DNA of 10,485 nucleotides from Flavobacteriaceae bacterium (GTDB lineage Bacteria > Bacteroidota > Bacteroidia > Flavobacteriales > Flavobacteriaceae). Made by a program: the position numbers and the translations under genes. Of the stretch, positions 7,112 through 10,485 are shown piece by piece. How positions within the stretch are numbered: position 1 is the stretch's first letter; every line of letters starts with the position of its first letter. Where the stretch lies: contig JALZVC010000219.1 in the NCBI GenBank assembly GCA_023301205.1, positions 1-10,485 of the forward strand. Reading direction: 5' to 3'. The notes beneath the pieces were generated by a model. The model saw only the letters and a program-made list of their open reading frames with translations. It was not told the origin of the DNA and ran no database searches.

Positions 7112-7447
7112 TCACATATCTAAGAGGAAGGGTATCATTAAAAATAAAACAACACCTATTACAATAGAGGCTACAAGAATGATATAAAATTTTCTTTTAC
7201 GCGCTTTGACTACTTTAAATTGTTCTTTCTGAAATGCCGCATATTCCCAAGTCTTCATTTCTTTATGATCTACAAATTCACTAAACTTTCCTGAAGGAAT
7301 TGCTACTTTGTCAAATTTATCAAAGCTTGTGGTTCTTTTTCTTACAAATAATTTGTGTCCCGTCGAGTACCTGTTGTTCTGTATCTCATAATCTTCTTTT
7401 ATAGTTTTACGTAAAAAAGCAGAAAAGGTTACAAAAAGAAGCTGTTT
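7112..7447 (-). CDS. Small single-pass membrane protein frame without a usable upstream start; possibly decayed paralogue of the 94-residue protein
   Basis: The minus-strand frame is open for 111 codons from just after a TAA (7448-7450) to TGA at 7112-7114. It contains no in-frame ATG, GTG or TTG before Met at 7258, which would leave only 48 residues. Yet the protein-like part clearly begins earlier: KTIKEDYEIQNNRYSTG, then KLFVRKRTTSFDKF, then GKFSEFVDHKEM, a basic segment and a membrane span FYIILVASIVIGVVLFLMI near the C-terminus. The GKF..DHK.M plus basic helix plus tail anchor layout resembles the next gene (6779-7063). An ATG at 7389 exists one frame away but stops after 15 codons. Readings: a start lost by mutation, a frameshift or sequencing error, or a rare start such as the ATA at 7402. 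The coordinates given are the maximum open frame, not a proven gene. Confidence 0.45.
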   Translation of the reverse strand, partial: KQLLFVTFSAFLRKTIKEDYEIQNNRYSTGHKLFVRKRTTSFDKFDKVAIPSGKFSEFVDHKEMKTWEYAAFQKEQFKVVKARKRKFYIILVASIVIGVVLFLMIPFLLDM

Positions 7448-7460
7448 TTACTTAAAAACA
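7443..7460. repeat. Perfect 8-base inverted repeat with 2-base centre
   Basis: TGTTTTTA-CT-TAAAAACA is a perfect palindrome. Read on the minus strand it is followed by GCTTCTTTTTG, so it could act as a weak terminator between the solute-binding protein gene and the small membrane frames. It could also be chance in AT-rich DNA. Confidence 0.3.
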
Positions 7461-7565
7461 ACTAAAAAGTGATGAAAAATGTAAAAATTGAAGATTTATT
7501 TTTTTGATAATTGAACTTAAGAACTGCGATTTATTGTAATTTAATACTCTTTCTTCTTTCAATGA

Positions 7566-7589
7566 GCCTCCCTTGTGTTCAAGCAAGGC
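7566..7589. terminator. Hairpin downstream of the solute-binding protein gene
   Basis: GCCT-cc-CTTG, tetraloop TGTT, CAAG-ca-AGGC form a symmetric stem of 4+4 pairs around a 2x2 mismatch, 37 bases past the stop at 7626. No T-run follows on the minus strand, so termination is uncertain. Apart from this and the palindrome at 7443-7460, I see nothing convincing in 7448-7625. Confidence 0.28.
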
Positions 7590-7625
7590 GAATGGTGTTT
7601 TTTCTTCTAGCAGAATGGTCTATTT

Positions 7626-9269
7626 TCACTTACTTTTCTTTACTCGCTTTAAGATCAGGAAGTTCTGCGGATTCACACCCAAACCAGAAACCTTTTTAGA
7701 TACTAACCGTACAGCCATATCATAATACAAAGGCACGATAGGGGCGTCTGCAACAATTAGACTATCCATTTTACGATAATAGTCTTTTCTTAGATTAATG
7801 TCCGAAATGTGCTGGGAGGCATCATAAAGGCTATCAAAAGTCGCATTCTTATAGTGTGTGTAATTGGGGCCGTTTGGGGTAAAGTTAGGGCTATAAAACA
7901 ACGATAAATAATTCTCGGCATCTGGATAATCTGCAATCCAGCTGGCTCTAAAAATGTCAAGTTCGCCGCTAGATTTCATTTGCCGTAGGGTAGAGGGTGG
8001 CACTACATCTATAGTTACTTTGAGTCCTATTTTTTCTAATTCACGTTGTATGTATTCGCAGATATCTAGGTATTGTGCATTAGTGCCAATTGTAATTTGA
8101 GGTGTGTCATCTCCCGTTTCTTCTTTATAGACTGCTATCAATTCTTTTGCTTTTTTCGGATTGTAATTAAATCCTTCAATGGCTTCAAATCCAGGTAGTC
8201 CTTTTGGGATAAATCCGTTAACGGCAGGAATTCCCATCCCGTTTCTTAGATACGTCACTATTTTTTCTCTGTCAAAACCATAATTAATGGCTTGACGCAG
8301 GGCAAGCGAATTAATTTCAGGGCTTTGTGAGTCAAGATAAAAACCAAGATACTCTGTATTTAAATACGGACCGGTGATTAAATTTACTGTTTGTTCATAT
8401 TTAGGCTGTAATTGCCCCGTGGTAGTAATTATCTCGTCTTTATAAGAGTTGTCAAGCCCTGACATAAAATCGATATTTCCTTGAGCAAACTGTAAAAATT
8501 CACTTTGTTTATCTGGTAAAAATGTGATCGCAACGGCCTCCATGTAAGGGAGTTGATTGCCAGCTTCGTCTTTCTCAAAGTACAATGAGTTTTTTCTTAA
8601 AACCAACTTTATATTTTCTTCCCACAGTTTAAACTGGAATGGTCCTGTGCCTACAGGGTTTCTTCTAAAGGTATTCCCGTAATACTCAACTGCTTCTTTA
8701 GGTACTACAGAGCAGTAACGCATAGAAAGTAATCCTAAAAATGCAGGAAATGGTTTTTTGAGTTGAATAACGAAGGTATTATCATTTTCAGCTTTATAAG
8801 AAGCTACGTTTTGAAGTACCCAACTCCCCGGTGAAGCGACTTTTTCATCCAGTAGTCTGTCAAAACTATAGGTAAAATCTTCTGCTGTTACTGTTCGAGT
8901 TTTAGTATTTACAAAGACATCATTTTCGTGAAAATACACGTCGTCACGGAGGGTAAACGTATAGGTTTGGGTACTGTCATTAATTTTCCAAGATTTAGCA
9001 ATATCGGGAATGATATTTAATGAATCGTCTAGTTGCACCAATCCATTGAAGAGTTGATTTGTAGGCCATATCGTTTGCGGATTTCTTGCAAATGCTGGGT
9101 CTAAAGAAGCTATATTGCTATGTTCGTTATATCTAAAGACTTCGTGATTGCGGTCTTCATTGGTTGTATCTTGGCAACTTGAAATCACTATAAACGTTAT
9201 TAACCCAATCAAAAACAGTAGCGCTCGTTGAGGATAGACTAAATAAGTTTTTAATAAGGTAAGGGTCAA
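7626..9269 (-). CDS. ABC transporter solute-binding lipoprotein, family 5 (DppA/OppA-like)
   Basis: This is an extracytoplasmic binding protein of the peptide/nickel type, which captures peptides or similar solutes for an ABC importer. With the TTG at 9269 it has 547 residues, near the family norm. A hydrophobic segment ends in the lipobox VISSC (Cys32). Family marks are ASLDPAFARN (54-63), the GTGPF block (207-211), RQAINYGFDREKI (325-337) and ASWIADYPDAENYLSLFYS (442-460). There is no ATG in frame before the signal peptide. The frame is open to a TTG at 9305, but the TAnnTTTG promoter box at 9291-9298 lies inside that extension, so the TTG at 9269 is preferred; CTG 9218 and TTG 9212 would shorten the signal too far. 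No permease or ATPase gene is nearby, so it is an orphan within this window. The ligand is unknown. Confidence 0.88.
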   Translation of the reverse strand: MTLTLLKTYLVYPQRALLFLIGLITFIVISSCQDTTNEDRNHEVFRYNEHSNIASLDPAFARNPQTIWPTNQLFNGLVQLDDSLNIIPDIAKSWKINDSTQTYTFTLRDDVYFHENDVFVNTKTRTVTAEDFTYSFDRLLDEKVASPGSWVLQNVASYKAENDNTFVIQLKKPFPAFLGLLSMRYCSVVPKEAVEYYGNTFRRNPVGTGPFQFKLWEENIKLVLRKNSLYFEKDEAGNQLPYMEAVAITFLPDKQSEFLQFAQGNIDFMSGLDNSYKDEIITTTGQLQPKYEQTVNLITGPYLNTEYLGFYLDSQSPEINSLALRQAINYGFDREKIVTYLRNGMGIPAVNGFIPKGLPGFEAIEGFNYNPKKAKELIAVYKEETGDDTPQITIGTNAQYLDICEYIQRELEKIGLKVTIDVVPPSTLRQMKSSGELDIFRASWIADYPDAENYLSLFYSPNFTPNGPNYTHYKNATFDSLYDASQHISDINLRKDYYRKMDSLIVADAPIVPLYYDMAVRLVSKKVSGLGVNPQNFLILKRVKKSK

Positions 9270-9290
9270 GTGCTGTTTATTAAATTCATA

Positions 9291-9298
9291 CAAATATA
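9291..9298 (-). promoter_or_regulatory. -7 promoter element for the solute-binding protein gene
   Basis: On the minus strand this reads TATATTTG, an exact TAnnTTTG match. Transcription would begin near 9284-9286, leaving about 15 bases before the TTG at 9269 and excluding the TTG codons at 9305 and 9293 as starts. The -33 region has only a poor TCTT at 19 bases spacing. Confidence 0.42.
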
Positions 9299-9342
9299 CA
9301 TTCAATTTTAAATTAAGAAGATGAAGTTATGAATGTTTAAAA

Positions 9343-9373
9343 TTTCAGAAGCAAAGATTAGTTTGTACTTTTG
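9343..9373 (+). promoter_or_regulatory. Bacteroidota-type promoter for mtaB
   Basis: TACTTTTG at 9366-9373 matches TAnnTTTG exactly, and TTTC at 9343-9346, exactly 19 bases upstream, matches three of four bases of the -33 box. The start codon lies 18 bases after the -7 box. It is divergent from the promoter of the solute-binding protein gene. Confidence 0.6.
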
Positions 9374-9391
9374 CAGCCTTAGTTTAAATGA

Positions 9392-10485
9392 ATGTCTACA
9401 CAGAAAAAAGTCGCTTTTTACACCCTAGGTTGCAAGCTTAATTATAGTGAAACCTCTACTATAGCCCGTGATTTCACAAAGGAAGGCTATGAGCGTGTGG
9501 ACTTTAAGGACGAGGCAGATATTTATGTGGTAAACACGTGTTCTGTTACCGAAAATGCCGACAAACGTTTTAAATCGATCGTAAAACAGGCTCAAAAAAT
9601 AAATCCTGAGGCTTTTGTAGCGGCTATAGGTTGTTATGCCCAGTTAAAGCCAGAAGAGCTCGCAGATGTACATGGCGTAGATTTAGTGCTTGGGGCGACA
9701 GAAAAATTTAAATTACCTTTTTATATAAATGACTTACTCGCTTCACCAGATAGAACTAAAGGAGATGCGCAAATACATAGTTGTGAGATTGAAGATGCAG
9801 ATTTTTATGTAGGTTCTTATTCTATAGGCGATCGCACGCGTGCTTTCTTAAAAGTACAAGACGGATGTGATTATAAATGTACCTACTGTACCATCCCATT
9901 AGCACGAGGAATTTCTAGAAGTGATGCCTTAGAAAACGTACTTCGTAATGCTGCTGAAATAGCCAAGAAAGACATTAAGGAAATTGTTTTAACAGGTGTG
10001 AATATAGGGGATTATGGTAAAGGCGAATTTGGTAATAAAAAACACGAACATACTTTTTATGAGCTTTGTCAAGCATTAGATGAAGTAGAAGGTATCGAGC
10101 GATTACGTATTTCTTCTATAGAGCCAAATTTGCTAAAAAACGAAACCATTGACTTTGTAGCACAATCCAATACTTTTGTACCGCATTTTCATATTCCATT
10201 ACAGAGCGGCAGTAACACGCTTTTAAAATTGATGAAACGCAGGTATTTACGTGAATTATATGTGGATCGTGTTACACAAATAAAACAAGTAATGCCCAAT
10301 GCTTGTATAGGTGTTGATGTTATTGTTGGATTTCCTGGCGAGACAGATGAGTTGTTTTTAGAGACCTATAATTTTTTAACTACACTTGACATATCGTATC
10401 TGCACGTTTTTACCTATTCTGAGCGAGAGAATACAGAAGCGGCAGTAATGGAAGGCGTTGTGCCGCAGAAGGTAAGAGCAAAACG
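9392..10485 (+). CDS. mtaB: tRNA t6A37 methylthiotransferase MtaB, N-terminal part (C-terminus beyond the right edge)
   Basis: MtaB is a radical-SAM enzyme that adds a methylthio group to N6-threonylcarbamoyladenosine at position 37 of tRNA, giving ms2t6A. The window holds 364 codons; the family is usually about 430-450 residues. The N-terminal domain binds one iron-sulfur cluster through Cys14 (YTLGCKLN, the MtaB-type motif), Cys50 (NTCSVT) and Cys81 (GCYAQ). The radical-SAM cluster motif CxxxCxxC is Cys159, Cys163 and Cys166 (DGCDYKCTYCTIP). Further core marks are LTGVNIGDYG, RISSIEPN, HIPLQSGSN and GVDVIVGFPGET. All cysteines are present. An ATG at 9388 is out of frame; the ATG at 9392 gives the family start. 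The C-terminal TRAM-like region is not visible. MiaB is the nearest alternative, but the TLGCKLN motif favours MtaB. Confidence 0.93.
   Translation, partial: MSTQKKVAFYTLGCKLNYSETSTIARDFTKEGYERVDFKDEADIYVVNTCSVTENADKRFKSIVKQAQKINPEAFVAAIGCYAQLKPEELADVHGVDLVLGATEKFKLPFYINDLLASPDRTKGDAQIHSCEIEDADFYVGSYSIGDRTRAFLKVQDGCDYKCTYCTIPLARGISRSDALENVLRNAAEIAKKDIKEIVLTGVNIGDYGKGEFGNKKHEHTFYELCQALDEVEGIERLRISSIEPNLLKNETIDFVAQSNTFVPHFHIPLQSGSNTLLKLMKRRYLRELYVDRVTQIKQVMPNACIGVDVIVGFPGETDELFLETYNFLTTLDISYLHVFTYSERENTEAAVMEGVVPQKVRAK

Noticed and set aside
7455..7562. Minus-strand short frame starting TTG at 7562 behind an AAGGGAGG sequence
   Set aside because: The purine-rich stretch resembles a Shine-Dalgarno site, but such sites are little used in Bacteroidota, the frame is only about 35 codons, and it overlaps hairpin-like sequence with no family resemblance.
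7511..7699. Plus-strand 62-codon open frame with a signal-peptide-like N-terminus
   Set aside because: It starts with TTG, runs antisense into the 3' end of the solute-binding protein gene by about 74 bases, and has no promoter box or recognisable domain. The hydrophobic look follows from T-rich DNA.
9388..9390. ATG four bases before the chosen mtaB start
   Set aside because: It is out of frame with the conserved TLGCKLN motif, so it cannot start MtaB.

Overview
The window looks like a chromosomal segment of a marine-type member of the Bacteroidota, most likely family Flavobacteriaceae. The signs are AT-rich DNA, several copies of the Bacteroidota -7 promoter element TAnnTTTG a short distance before genes, few Shine-Dalgarno sites, and Bacteroidota-type protein families such as the alternative GlmU and the archaeal-like GlmM. 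This placement is inference from signature features; no 16S or other marker gene is present. No tRNA, rRNA, CRISPR array, insertion sequence or phage gene was seen.

Layout. (1) 1-1548, minus strand: an AcpH-type acyl-carrier-protein phosphodiesterase followed after one base by a lipoprotein gamma-glutamyltransferase that runs off the left edge. (2) 1572-5372: a cell-envelope precursor cluster. It holds GlmM (plus), an LpxL/HtrB-like lipid A acyltransferase (minus) and the alternative bifunctional GlmU (plus). GlmM makes glucosamine-1-phosphate and GlmU converts it to UDP-GlcNAc, the shared precursor of peptidoglycan and lipid A; the acyltransferase works later on lipid A. (3) 5369-7447, minus strand: a poorly characterised, more AT-rich block. 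It contains a 457-residue exported protein of unknown function, a 94-residue tail-anchored membrane protein, and a second, apparently related small membrane protein whose reading frame has no usable upstream start codon. (4) 7626-9269, minus strand: an orphan family-5 (DppA/OppA-like) solute-binding lipoprotein without an ATG start. (5) 9343-10485, plus strand: a clear promoter and mtaB, a radical-SAM tRNA methylthiotransferase cut by the right edge.

Most of the window is ordinary housekeeping sequence. I did not find a convincing new defence, mobile or secretion system. The parts worth a second look are the unknown block at 5369-7447, the two neighbouring genes with missing or non-ATG starts, and the tail-to-tail stop codons sharing one TTAA.
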